Positions 1-6,961 of a DNA stretch of 39,656 nt are shown here, in pieces. Position 1 is the first letter of the stretch. The number at the start of each line of letters is the position of its first letter. The stretch is taken from NCBI GenBank assembly GCA_016190005.1, contig JACPRK010000085.1:1-39656 (forward strand), given 5' to 3'. The notes beneath the pieces are model-generated. The model saw nothing but the letters and a program-made list of their open reading frames with translations. It was not told where the DNA came from and searched no databases. A program made the position numbers and the translations under genes. The stretch comes from Candidatus Wallbacteria bacterium. Its GTDB lineage: Bacteria; Muiribacteriota; UBA6191; JACPRK01.

Positions 1-918
1 GAGGTGGCGCTGGCCGAGGCGCAGGTGCTGCTGGCGCGCACGAACCTGGGTTTCACGCGCATCGTCTCGCCCATCGACGGGATCGTCGTGAGCAGAAACG
101 TCGACGTCGGCCAGACCGTTGCCGCCAGCTTCCAGGCACCCGTGCTTTTCTTGATCGCCGACGACCTGACGCGGATGCAGATCATCGCAAACGTCGACGA
201 GGCCGACATCGGCCGGGTCCGCGAAGGCCAGGAGGCGACCTTCACGGTGGACGCCTATCCGCAACGCACCTTTCGAGGTCGGGTCTCGCAGATCCGGCTG
301 GCACCCATCGTCGCCCAGAACGTCGTGACGTACCACGTGGTGGTGGAGGTCTCCAATCCGAGGTTGCTGCTGAAGCCCGGCATGACCAGCAACGTGTCGC
401 TGCTGGTGGCGCGGCGCTCCGACGCGCTCCGCGTGCCCAACGCCGCGCTCGCGTTCAACCCGCCGGGCGCGCCGCGGTCGGCGCCCTCGACGGGGAGCGG
501 CGGCCCGGACGCGCGGCCGACACGAGGGGAGCGTGGCCGCAGCGAAGAACGGCGCGGGGAGGGTCGCGGTTGGCGGCGCGGCAGTCGCGAGGGGACCGGC
601 GCGACCACGGCAACCAGCGTTCCGGAGGCCGGCCAGGCCGCCACCCTGGCGCATTTCGATTCATCCGAAGGCTCTTCCGACTCCGAACGGCCACGGCGCC
701 AGGGCGTTCACGTCCTGCGCAGCGCCGAGGCCGTACGAGTCGGGGTGACCACGGGGATCACGGACGGCTCCTACACGGAGTTGCTGGGCGACGCGCTGAG
801 CGAGGGCGACGAGGTGATCGTCGGCACCACCGGGGGCTCCTCGGCCGAGAACCGCGCCGCTTCCCCGGCGGGCCTGCTGCGCATGCGCGGCGGACGAGGC
901 GGCTCCTCGCGGCTATGA
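1..918 (+). CDS. MacA-like periplasmic adaptor of an efflux system, 5' end missing
   Basis: Partial gene: the frame is open through the first base of the window, so the start lies upstream. The visible 305 residues read as the C-terminal two thirds of a membrane-fusion (HlyD/MacA) adaptor. They hold the end of the alpha-hairpin, the lipoyl half-motif with [18 protein letters not shown], a beta-barrel domain (roughly residues 55-135 of the visible part, ending [14 protein letters not shown]) and a membrane-proximal domain ([13 protein letters not shown]...GDEVIVG). Adaptors of this family bridge an inner-membrane ABC or RND pump to an outer-membrane channel. Odd feature: an Arg/Gly/Ser-rich low-complexity insert of about 70 residues (about 155-225) before the last domain. 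The stop overlaps the start of the ATPase gene by 4 nt (ATGA), so the genes are translationally coupled. An RND adaptor is unlikely because an ABC ATPase follows directly. Confidence 0.88.
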   Translation, partial: EVALAEAQVLLARTNLGFTRIVSPIDGIVVSRNVDVGQTVAASFQAPVLFLIADDLTRMQIIANVDEADIGRVREGQEATFTVDAYPQRTFRGRVSQIRLAPIVAQNVVTYHVVVEVSNPRLLLKPGMTSNVSLLVARRSDALRVPNAALAFNPPGAPRSAPSTGSGGPDARPTRGERGRSEERRGEGRGWRRGSREGTGATTATSVPEAGQAATLAHFDSSEGSSDSERPRRQGVHVLRSAEAVRVGVTTGITDGSYTELLGDALSEGDEVIVGTTGGSSAENRAASPAGLLRMRGGRGGSSRL

Positions 919-1676
919 GCGGCGCCGATCGCCCCATCGTCCGGGTCGAGGGCCTCGTGCGCAACTACCAGCTCGGCGAGGTGACCGTCCACGCGCTGCG
1001 CGGCGTCGACTTGACCGTTTACCCGGGCGAGTTCATCGCCATCATGGGCGCCAGCGGCTCTGGCAAGAGCACCTTCATGAATCTGGTCGGCTGCCTCGAC
1101 CGTCCAACCCGCGGCCGCTACCTGCTGGACGGCGAGGACGTCAGCGGCCTGGAAGGCGACCGGCTGGCGGCGATCCGCAATCGCAAGATCGGCTTCGTGT
1201 TCCAGGGCTTCAACCTGCTGCCGCGGACCACCGCGCTGGAGAACGTGGAGCTGCCGCTGCTCTACGGGGGCGTCGGCGCCTCCGAGCGCCATCGGCGCTC
1301 TCTGGAGTGCCTGCGGGCCGTTGGGCTGGCCGGCCGCGAGCACCACCAGCCGACGCAACTTTCGGGCGGCCAGCAGCAGCGCGTCGCCATCGCGCGGGCT
1401 CTCGTCAATAATCCGGCCCTGGTGATGGCCGACGAACCGACAGGCAACCTCGACAGCCGGACCAGCCTCGAGGTGATGGACCTCTTGCAGGACCTCAACT
1501 CCCGGGGCATGACCATCGTGCTCGTCACCCACGAACCGGACATCTCGCGGTTCGCCAGCCGCATCGTCCGCTTCCGGGACGGCCGGGTTGCCGAGGACGC
1601 AGCGCACGACCCGCTCAGCGCGCACCAGGTCCTGCTGGCGATGCCGCCCGAGTCCGACGACGACACGGCCACCTGA
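915..1676 (+). CDS. ABC transporter ATPase, MacB/LolD type
   Basis: A 253-residue ATPase that should power export by the two permeases encoded next. All ABC motifs are visible: Walker [10 protein letters not shown] (about residue 40), Q-loop FQGFNLLP, signature [15 protein letters not shown], Walker [14 protein letters not shown] and the switch His in VTHEP. The sequence around the signature and the length match the MacB/LolD/FtsE family of stand-alone ATPases. The frame is open well upstream, but the ATG at 915 overlaps the adaptor stop and begins a normal family N-terminus ([15 protein letters not shown]), so I take it as the start. The short C-terminal tail is acidic and variable. In E. 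coli MacB the ATPase and permease are fused; here they are separate genes, as in many other bacteria. The substrate cannot be read from the sequence. Confidence 0.93.
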   Translation: MSGADRPIVRVEGLVRNYQLGEVTVHALRGVDLTVYPGEFIAIMGASGSGKSTFMNLVGCLDRPTRGRYLLDGEDVSGLEGDRLAAIRNRKIGFVFQGFNLLPRTTALENVELPLLYGGVGASERHRRSLECLRAVGLAGREHHQPTQLSGGQQQRVAIARALVNNPALVMADEPTGNLDSRTSLEVMDLLQDLNSRGMTIVLVTHEPDISRFASRIVRFRDGRVAEDAAHDPLSAHQVLLAMPPESDDDTAT

Positions 1677-1679
1677 GCG

Positions 1680-2897
1680 ATGGACACCCTCGTGCTCGTC
1701 CGCGTCGCCGCCCGCTCGCTGGCTCAGCGTAAGCTGCGGAGTTTCCTGGCGGCTCTGGGTCTGGTGGTCGGCGTCGCCTCGGTAGTCACGATGGTCTCGG
1801 CCGGCCAGGCGGCCAAGGCGCAAGTGAGCAGGCAGATCGAGGGGCTCGGCACCAACCTGCTCCTGGTCACGCCGGGCGCGGTCGTCGGCTCCGGCGTCCG
1901 CTCCGGCGCCGGCGGCAAGTTGAACCTGTCGCTCACGGACGTGGAGGCAATCCGGGGCGATTGCCCGTCGGCGGCCGTTGCCTGCCCGACCGTGCGGGCC
2001 AGCGTGCCGCTGGCGTACGCCAACCGCAACTGGAGCGCGATGATCCAGGGTTGTTCCCCCGAGTACCTGCAGATCCGCTCGTGGTCTCTCGCGTCGGGCG
2101 CCCCCTTCGGTGCCGAGGCCGTGCGGTCGGCTTCGAAGGTCTGCCTGCTGGGACAGGCGGTGGCCGAGCGTCTCTTCCCCGACGAGGACGCGGTCGGCAA
2201 GTCCGTGCGCATCCGCAAGCTCATCTTCCGGGTGCTGGGCGTGCTCGAGGAGAAAGGTCAGTCCGCGTCGGGCCAGGATCAGGACGATATCGTGCTTGCG
2301 CCGTTCACGACCGTTCAGCGCGCCATCCGAGGAGTCACCTACATCGACAGCATTCTCGTCTCGGCCGTTGCGCCGGACAGGATCGAGGCCGCACGGGAGG
2401 AGATCCAGGCGGTCCTGCGCCGCCGACACAAGCTGGCGTCCGGTGGACCGGATGACTTCACGGTCCGCTCGCAATCCGAGCTGGGCGAGATGGCCAATCA
2501 GGCCGCGTCGATCATGACCCTCCTGCTGGGAGGGATCGCCTCGGTGTCCTTGCTGGTTGGAGGGATCGGCATCATGAACATCATGCTGGTGACCGTCACC
2601 GAGCGAACGCGCGAGATCGGCGTGAGGATGGCGGTGGGGGCGCGCGGGCGAGACATCATGCTGCAGTTCCTGGCGGAAGCCGTGACCATCTGCCTGCTGG
2701 GCGGGCTTCCCGGCGCGGCGCTCGGGTGGCTGGGCGCGGCCGGCGTCGCCAGTTCCTTCGGCTGGCCAATGGTCCTGGAGGCGAAGTCGTTTGCGCTGGC
2801 GCTCGGGTTCTCGACGGCGACCGGGGTGTTCTTCGGGATCTATCCGGCCTGGCGGGCCTCCCGCCTGGACCCGGTGGAGGCGCTCCGTTATGAGTGA
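1680..2897 (+). CDS. MacB-type ABC permease, first of two paralogues
   Basis: A 405-residue inner-membrane permease of the FtsX/MacB family. It has an N-terminal membrane helix (about residues 20-45, RKLRSFLAALGLVVGVASVV), a large periplasmic MacB core domain (about 50-270), then three C-terminal helices with the family motif GGIGIMNIMLVTVTERTREIGVRMAVGA (read here in two pieces: GGIGIMNIMLV and TERTREIGVRMAVGA). The C-terminus ends with the usual YPAWRASRLDPVEALRYE. It begins 3 nt after the ATPase stop. The second permease lies in the same reading frame immediately downstream, so the two genes are a tandem duplication. Family knowledge: such permeases work as dimers with two ATPases and a MacA hexamer in mechanotransmission-type export. 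A heterodimer of the two permeases is my inference. Confidence 0.92.
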   Translation: MDTLVLVRVAARSLAQRKLRSFLAALGLVVGVASVVTMVSAGQAAKAQVSRQIEGLGTNLLLVTPGAVVGSGVRSGAGGKLNLSLTDVEAIRGDCPSAAVACPTVRASVPLAYANRNWSAMIQGCSPEYLQIRSWSLASGAPFGAEAVRSASKVCLLGQAVAERLFPDEDAVGKSVRIRKLIFRVLGVLEEKGQSASGQDQDDIVLAPFTTVQRAIRGVTYIDSILVSAVAPDRIEAAREEIQAVLRRRHKLASGGPDDFTVRSQSELGEMANQAASIMTLLLGGIASVSLLVGGIGIMNIMLVTVTERTREIGVRMAVGARGRDIMLQFLAEAVTICLLGGLPGAALGWLGAAGVASSFGWPMVLEAKSFALALGFSTATGVFFGIYPAWRASRLDPVEALRYE

Positions 2898-2906
2898 GCG
2901 TATCGA

Positions 2907-4124
2907 TTGACTCTCTGGATCTACCTGCGGCTGTCGCTACGAGCGCTGGCGCGCAACAAGCTGCGCAGCGCCCTGGCGATGCTCGGCGTCATCATCGGCG
3001 TGGCTGCGGTGATCAGCATCGTCAGCCTGGGAGAGGCCGCCAACCGGATGGTCCAGGAGCAGATCGCCAGCCTGGGGGCAAACCGGCTGATGATCAGCCC
3101 GGGGAGCCAGAAAGTCGGTGGATTCCACGGCGGGCAAGGGACGGTGCTGACGCTGGTGGAAGAGGACTTCGACGCGATCCTCAAGGAGTGCCCGTCAATC
3201 GCCATCGCCACACCCGGTGTCTGGGGCAGGGCCCAGGTCGTCTACGGGAACCAGAACTGGTCGACCCTGGTCCAGGGCGTCAACGACCGTTTCCCCGAGA
3301 TCCGCGACTGGACGCTGGAAAAGGGGCGATTCTTCAGCGCCGCGGACGCCAGGGGCGGCACGAAGGTCTGCGTGCTCGGCCAAACAGTCGTGAAGAACCT
3401 CTTCGGCGAGATCGATCCGATCGGCAAGAGCGTGCGCGTGCGGCACCTGCCGTTCACGGTGGTCGGCGTGATGACGAGGAAGGGGGAGGCGCCGTGGGGC
3501 GCGGACTTCGACGACGTGGTGATCGCACCCTTCCGCACCGTCCAGAAGAAGCTCCTCGGCATCGAGTACTTGAACCACATCCAGGCCTCGGCGCGCGACG
3601 TCGATTCGATGGAAGAGGCCCAGGAGGAGGTGACGGCGGTCCTTCGACGGCGCCACCACATCCGTCCGGAGGAAGACGACGACTTCCAGGTGCGGAACCA
3701 GAAGGAGATTGCGAACGCGGCGCGAACGGCGGGCCAGACGCTGACGCTGCTGCTGGGAGCGATCGCCGCAGTCTCGCTCCTGGTGGGCGGGATCGGCGTG
3801 ATGAACATCATGCTGGTGAGCGTCTCGGAGCGGACGCGGGAGATCGCCATCCGCATGGCCGTCGGGGCGCGCGAGGCCGACGTGCTGAGTCAGTTCCTGG
3901 CGGAGTCGGTCTGCCTCACCGGCATCGGAGGACTGGCCGGGATCGCGCTGGCATGCGTGGCTGCCGAGGCGATGGCCAGCGTGGTGCCCTGGCCGTTCCG
4001 CGTGGCGCCCTGGGCTGCCGCGCTGAGCTTCGCGTTCAGCGGAGTCGTCGGCGTGATCTTCGGGCTCTACCCCGCCTGGCGCGCCTCGAAGCTGGACCCC
4101 GCCGACGGGCTGCGCCAGACGTAG
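2907..4124 (+). CDS. MacB-type ABC permease, second of two paralogues
   Basis: A 405-residue permease with exactly the same length and architecture as the preceding one: N-terminal helix (NKLRSALAMLGVIIGVAAVI), periplasmic core domain, and three C-terminal helices with GGIGVMNIMLVSVSERTREI. The C-terminus is YPAWRASKLDPADGLRQT. By eye the two proteins are clearly homologous along their whole length but far from identical, so the duplication is old and both copies have been kept. The start is TTG at 2907, the only plausible start in the frame after the previous gene's in-frame stop at 2895-2897; only 9 nt separate the genes. No separate ATPase is encoded after it, so both permeases probably share the one at 915-1676. 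This is the last gene of the export operon and is convergent with the solute-binding protein gene. Confidence 0.91.
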   Translation: MTLWIYLRLSLRALARNKLRSALAMLGVIIGVAAVISIVSLGEAANRMVQEQIASLGANRLMISPGSQKVGGFHGGQGTVLTLVEEDFDAILKECPSIAIATPGVWGRAQVVYGNQNWSTLVQGVNDRFPEIRDWTLEKGRFFSAADARGGTKVCVLGQTVVKNLFGEIDPIGKSVRVRHLPFTVVGVMTRKGEAPWGADFDDVVIAPFRTVQKKLLGIEYLNHIQASARDVDSMEEAQEEVTAVLRRRHHIRPEEDDDFQVRNQKEIANAARTAGQTLTLLLGAIAAVSLLVGGIGVMNIMLVSVSERTREIAIRMAVGAREADVLSQFLAESVCLTGIGGLAGIALACVAAEAMASVVPWPFRVAPWAAALSFAFSGVVGVIFGLYPAWRASKLDPADGLRQT

Positions 4125-4166
4125 GAAGGCCGCCGCCCGACAGGAAACCGGACCCGTTGCACGGGC

Positions 4167-5417
4167 TTACTTGGTAGCGGGTTGCGCCGCCGGCTGGGAG
4201 GTCGTCGAGGATGGCAGGTCGCCCGGACCATTCGGAAACAGCAGCTTGGGGTAGGGCTGGGGTTTTACGGGGCCTTCGGAGGCCCACAGGATCTTGAACT
4301 GCCCGTCGGGTTGAGTCTGTCCGATTCTGGCAACCTTCCACGTGTGCTGGTTCTTGGGGTCGATCTTGACCAGGCCGCCGGGCGCCGAGTAGGTGAGGCC
4401 GCGGGCCGCGTTCCGGATGGCGGCGACATCGGCGGAGCCGGCCTTCTCGACCGCCTTGGCAAAGAGGAAGACCTGGAAATAGGCCGCTTCGATGGGGTCG
4501 TCGGTCACGCGGTCGGCGCCGTAGGCCTTCTTGAAGGCGGCGATGAACTTCTGGTTTTCCGGGCTATCGACGCTCTGGAAGTAGTTCCAGGCGCAGTAAT
4601 GGCCCGCGGTGAGCTTGGTTCCAATGACCCGGAGCTCGTCCTCGGCGATGCTCATCGACATCACCGGCGCAACTTCGGGCTTCAGGCCGGCCGCGTCCAG
4701 TTCGTTGAAGAAGGCCGAGTTACTGTCTCCATTGATGGTGTTGAAGATCACGTCGGGCTTCGCCGCCTTGATCTTGGCGACGATGGCAGCGAAGTCCTTG
4801 TCGCCCAGAGGGCGGTACTCCTCGCCAAGGCACTCGCCGCCGAGGGAGGCTACCTGGGCGCGCACCAGCTTGTTGGCCGTGCGAGGAAAGATGTAGTCCG
4901 ACCCCACGAGGAAGAACTTCTTTCCGAACCGCTTCGCGCACCACTCGACGGCAGGCATGATCTGCTGATTGGGCGCGGCCCCCGTGTAGATGACATTCGG
5001 AGAGCTCTCGCAGCCTTCGTACTGGACGGGGTACCAGAGGAGGTGGTCGCGCTTCTCGAAGACGGGGAGCACCGCCTTGCGGCTGGCGGAGGTCCAGCAA
5101 CCGAACACGGAGGAGACCTTATCTTCGGTGATCAGCTTCTCGGCCATCTTCGCGAAGGTGGGCCAATCCGAGGCCCCATCGGCGACGACCGCCTCCAGCT
5201 TCCGGCCGAGAACGCCCCCCGCGGCGTTGACTTCCCCGATGGCCATTGAGATTGCGTCGACCAAGGACTTCTCGCTGATCGCCATTGTCCCCGTCAACGA
5301 GTGGAGCACGCCGACCTTGATCGGTTGGGACTCCGCCCGCAGAGGGGCCGCGCAGAGACCGGCAACGACTACGAGAAGCCCGGCGAGGATAGGGCCGCGA
5401 ATCACGGTCGAACTCAT
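4167..5417 (-). CDS. Urea/short-chain-amide-type solute-binding protein (UrtA-like), orphan
   Basis: A periplasmic substrate-binding protein of the Peripla_BP/amino-acid-urea family, 416 residues. It has a Sec signal peptide (hydrophobic stretch ILAGLLVVVAGLCAAPLRA, probable cleavage after LRA). The Cys there lacks a good lipobox, so it is probably soluble. UrtA-like landmarks are VGVLHSLTGTMAISEKSL, FGCWTSASRKAVLPVFE, LLWYPVQYEGCE, YTGAAPNQQ and VGSDYIFPRTANK. Family members bind urea or short amides for an UrtBCDE transporter, but no permease or ATPase gene for such a system is present here. The ATG at 5417 has AAGGAG 7 nt upstream; a GTG one codon earlier (5420) is less well spaced. It lies 21 nt downstream of the porin and is surely co-transcribed with it. 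The tail after residue 395 is Ser/Thr/Pro/Ala/Gln-rich. Binding specificity is inferred from family resemblance only. Confidence 0.87.
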   Translation of the reverse strand: MSSTVIRGPILAGLLVVVAGLCAAPLRAESQPIKVGVLHSLTGTMAISEKSLVDAISMAIGEVNAAGGVLGRKLEAVVADGASDWPTFAKMAEKLITEDKVSSVFGCWTSASRKAVLPVFEKRDHLLWYPVQYEGCESSPNVIYTGAAPNQQIMPAVEWCAKRFGKKFFLVGSDYIFPRTANKLVRAQVASLGGECLGEEYRPLGDKDFAAIVAKIKAAKPDVIFNTINGDSNSAFFNELDAAGLKPEVAPVMSMSIAEDELRVIGTKLTAGHYCAWNYFQSVDSPENQKFIAAFKKAYGADRVTDDPIEAAYFQVFLFAKAVEKAGSADVAAIRNAARGLTYSAPGGLVKIDPKNQHTWKVARIGQTQPDGQFKILWASEGPVKPQPYPKLLFPNGPGDLPSSTTSQPAAQPATK

Positions 5418-5438
5418 CACTTCACTCCTTCAAGCAAC

Positions 5439-6722
5439 TCAAAACCGCAACTGGCTCTGAATCCTCAGGCGGCGATCCGTACTATCGAGTCCGGCGAAGG
5501 TCTCGCGTTCGAGGATCGAGAAGTCGGCCTGCAGCTTCAGGTCATGGCCGCGAAAGTACCGATTGAGCCCCACGGTGTAGGCCGTGACGTCGCCGGCGAC
5601 CGCGGGATTGTTGGCGGCGTCGAAGTCGACACCCGACGTGCGGAGCGCCAGCTCCCAGCGTTCCGGGACGAGGTAATAGCCCACCTGTGCATAGTAGCCT
5701 CGATCGTCGTTGTCGGGTGCACCGGCGAGCGCCAGGTCGGTCGTCCTGAAGTATCGCGCAGCCTGAAAGGAGAGCCTGTCCTCGCGGAAGCCGAGGTCGA
5801 CTGTGAGGTTGTGGGCCCGATCTCCAGGCATCAGATTCTGGAATCCAGAGGCCTCGTCCACGGGGTTGTAGGCAGCCGCCACGCCGACCGAAAGCTGGGC
5901 CTCCTCGACGGGCTTGGGCGAACTTTCGTTGTAGCCGTAAGGCTCGAGGATGTCGGCTTCCAGCCGCACCAGGGCTCCCAGGCTGCCGCTGGCGTTCTGT
6001 TGGCCGCCCCCGTCCAGGGAGCGAACGCTGTTCACGATTGCGGCGTCGTAGTGCAGCCAGTCGGAGGCACCGCTAGCGTGGGCACCCACGGCACGCGGGA
6101 GATCGAATGCGTAGTCGGCCTCGGAGAGGTCCGGGAAGAGCAGGTCTCCCGGATGGGTGTAGAACTGGCGGCTGTAGGGGAGGATGAAGCGGCCGGCCTG
6201 GAGTTGCAAGTTCGGCGAGGAATTCCACGCCATCCACCAGTCGAGCATGCCGACCCGGTTGGAGTTCGAGAAGGTCGTCGCCTCGTACTGCATGAAGTAG
6301 TGGACGTCGGGGCCGAAGGCATTTCCGGAGAGGGCGAACCGGGCCAAGGCGACGTCGAAGTTGTCGACGTCCGTTCCGGCGGCCGGCCGGGAGGCGGTGA
6401 ATCGCGCCTGCAGGAAGCCGTTGGCCTTCAAGGAGAAGGCATTGTCCTCGGTGCGCGTGCCGAACCCTCCGTCGTACGGTGACGGCGCGGGACGGCTCAC
6501 ACCTGGCTTATCGGGAGCCAGCCTGGGTTGGCCCACCGGCTCGCTCGCAGTGGTCCTCTTCTCCAGGACGCTCAGACGCTGCACAAGCTCCTGAATCTGC
6601 AGGCTCTGCGCCGCCACCGTCCGTTTCAGCGCGGCAATCTCCGCCGACCGCTCCGCCGGTAGCACCGGGGCGGACAGCACGCACAACATGACTATGGTTG
6701 CCCCAACCCGCTTTCGCTCCAC
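5439..6722 (-). CDS. Outer-membrane porin, phosphate-selective porin O/P family type
   Basis: A 427-residue beta-barrel porin. The N-terminus is basic (ERKR) followed by a hydrophobic signal segment ending LPAE. A short coiled coil follows (about residues 27-57, heptads in IAALKRTVAAQSLQIQELV), as in trimeric porins with periplasmic stalks. The rest alternates polar and aromatic residues in beta strands typical of OprP/OprO-like porins (YFMQYEATTF, GRFILPYSRQFYTHPGD) and ends in the aromatic signature RIQSQLRF, the signal for BAM-mediated insertion. The start is GTG at 6722; an internal ATG at 6689 would shorten the signal peptide and lose its basic end. It is the first gene of a leftward operon with the UrtA-like protein and is divergent from the hybrid kinase. 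Together they suggest solute entry across the outer membrane followed by periplasmic capture. The actual substrate is unknown. Confidence 0.85.
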   Translation of the reverse strand: MERKRVGATIVMLCVLSAPVLPAERSAEIAALKRTVAAQSLQIQELVQRLSVLEKRTTASEPVGQPRLAPDKPGVSRPAPSPYDGGFGTRTEDNAFSLKANGFLQARFTASRPAAGTDVDNFDVALARFALSGNAFGPDVHYFMQYEATTFSNSNRVGMLDWWMAWNSSPNLQLQAGRFILPYSRQFYTHPGDLLFPDLSEADYAFDLPRAVGAHASGASDWLHYDAAIVNSVRSLDGGGQQNASGSLGALVRLEADILEPYGYNESSPKPVEEAQLSVGVAAAYNPVDEASGFQNLMPGDRAHNLTVDLGFREDRLSFQAARYFRTTDLALAGAPDNDDRGYYAQVGYYLVPERWELALRTSGVDFDAANNPAVAGDVTAYTVGLNRYFRGHDLKLQADFSILERETFAGLDSTDRRLRIQSQLRF

Positions 6723-6796
6723 CTGGTCCCACCGGCCTTTTCATTTTTTTTCCCGGGGGCCACGAGCTTTCGCCGTGACTCTCCAACGGGTCGCCT

Positions 6797-6845
6797 GTTG
6801 ATTTTTGGTGATGTAGAGTAACTCTGATAACCAAAAAGTGTCAAC
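6797..6845. promoter_or_regulatory. 49-bp nested dyad in the divergent promoter region
   Basis: Three nested inverted-repeat arms share one axis. The outer arm is GTTGA (6797-6801) with TCAAC (6841-6845). The middle arm is TTTTTGGT (6802-6809) with ACCAAAAA (6830-6837). The inner arm is AGAGT (6815-6819) with ACTCT (6821-6825), around the single base at 6820. It sits in the only AT-rich stretch of the 239-bp region between the porin (start 6722) and the hybrid kinase (start 6962), and it overlaps a leftward -35 TTGACA. This is the expected layout of an operator for a dimeric or tetrameric regulator controlling one or both genes. An RNA hairpin is possible but would lie far from any gene end. 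The arms are seen directly; the operator role is inferred. Confidence 0.55.
6815..6844 (-). promoter_or_regulatory. Candidate sigma70-type promoter of the porin/solute-binding-protein operon
   Basis: Read on the minus strand, 6844-6839 is a perfect TTGACA -35 box. After 18 nt comes TACTCT (6820-6815) as a modest -10. This predicts a 5' leader of about 85 nt before the porin GTG. The -10 half coincides with the centre of the dyad at 6797-6845, so a protein bound there would block or recruit polymerase. The -10 match is weak, so the call rests mainly on the -35 box and position. Confidence 0.4.
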
Positions 6846-6961
6846 TCTTCTCTAATCCAGCACGCCTTCCGAGCGGCGCTCGTGGAGGGCCCATTGCGCA
6901 TTCTCGAAGGTTCGGGTCCGCCCCGGCCAAGGCCAGGGTCCAGAAAGGACAGAGCAAGACA

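Noticed and set aside
771..2474. A 567-codon minus-strand frame opposite the ABC ATPase and permease genes
   Set aside because: It is antisense to two clearly functional genes and rich in Arg/Gly/Asp/His without any motif.
4153..4165. CCCGT/ACGGG hairpin between the permease and solute-binding-protein genes
   Set aside because: The stem is only 5 bp with a 3-nt loop and no T-run, and such stems arise often by chance in this DNA.
4167..5417. Lipoprotein assignment for the UrtA-like protein
   Set aside because: The Cys in VVVAGLCAAP is preceded by Leu at -1, which does not fit a lipobox; a normal signal peptidase I site (LRA) follows.
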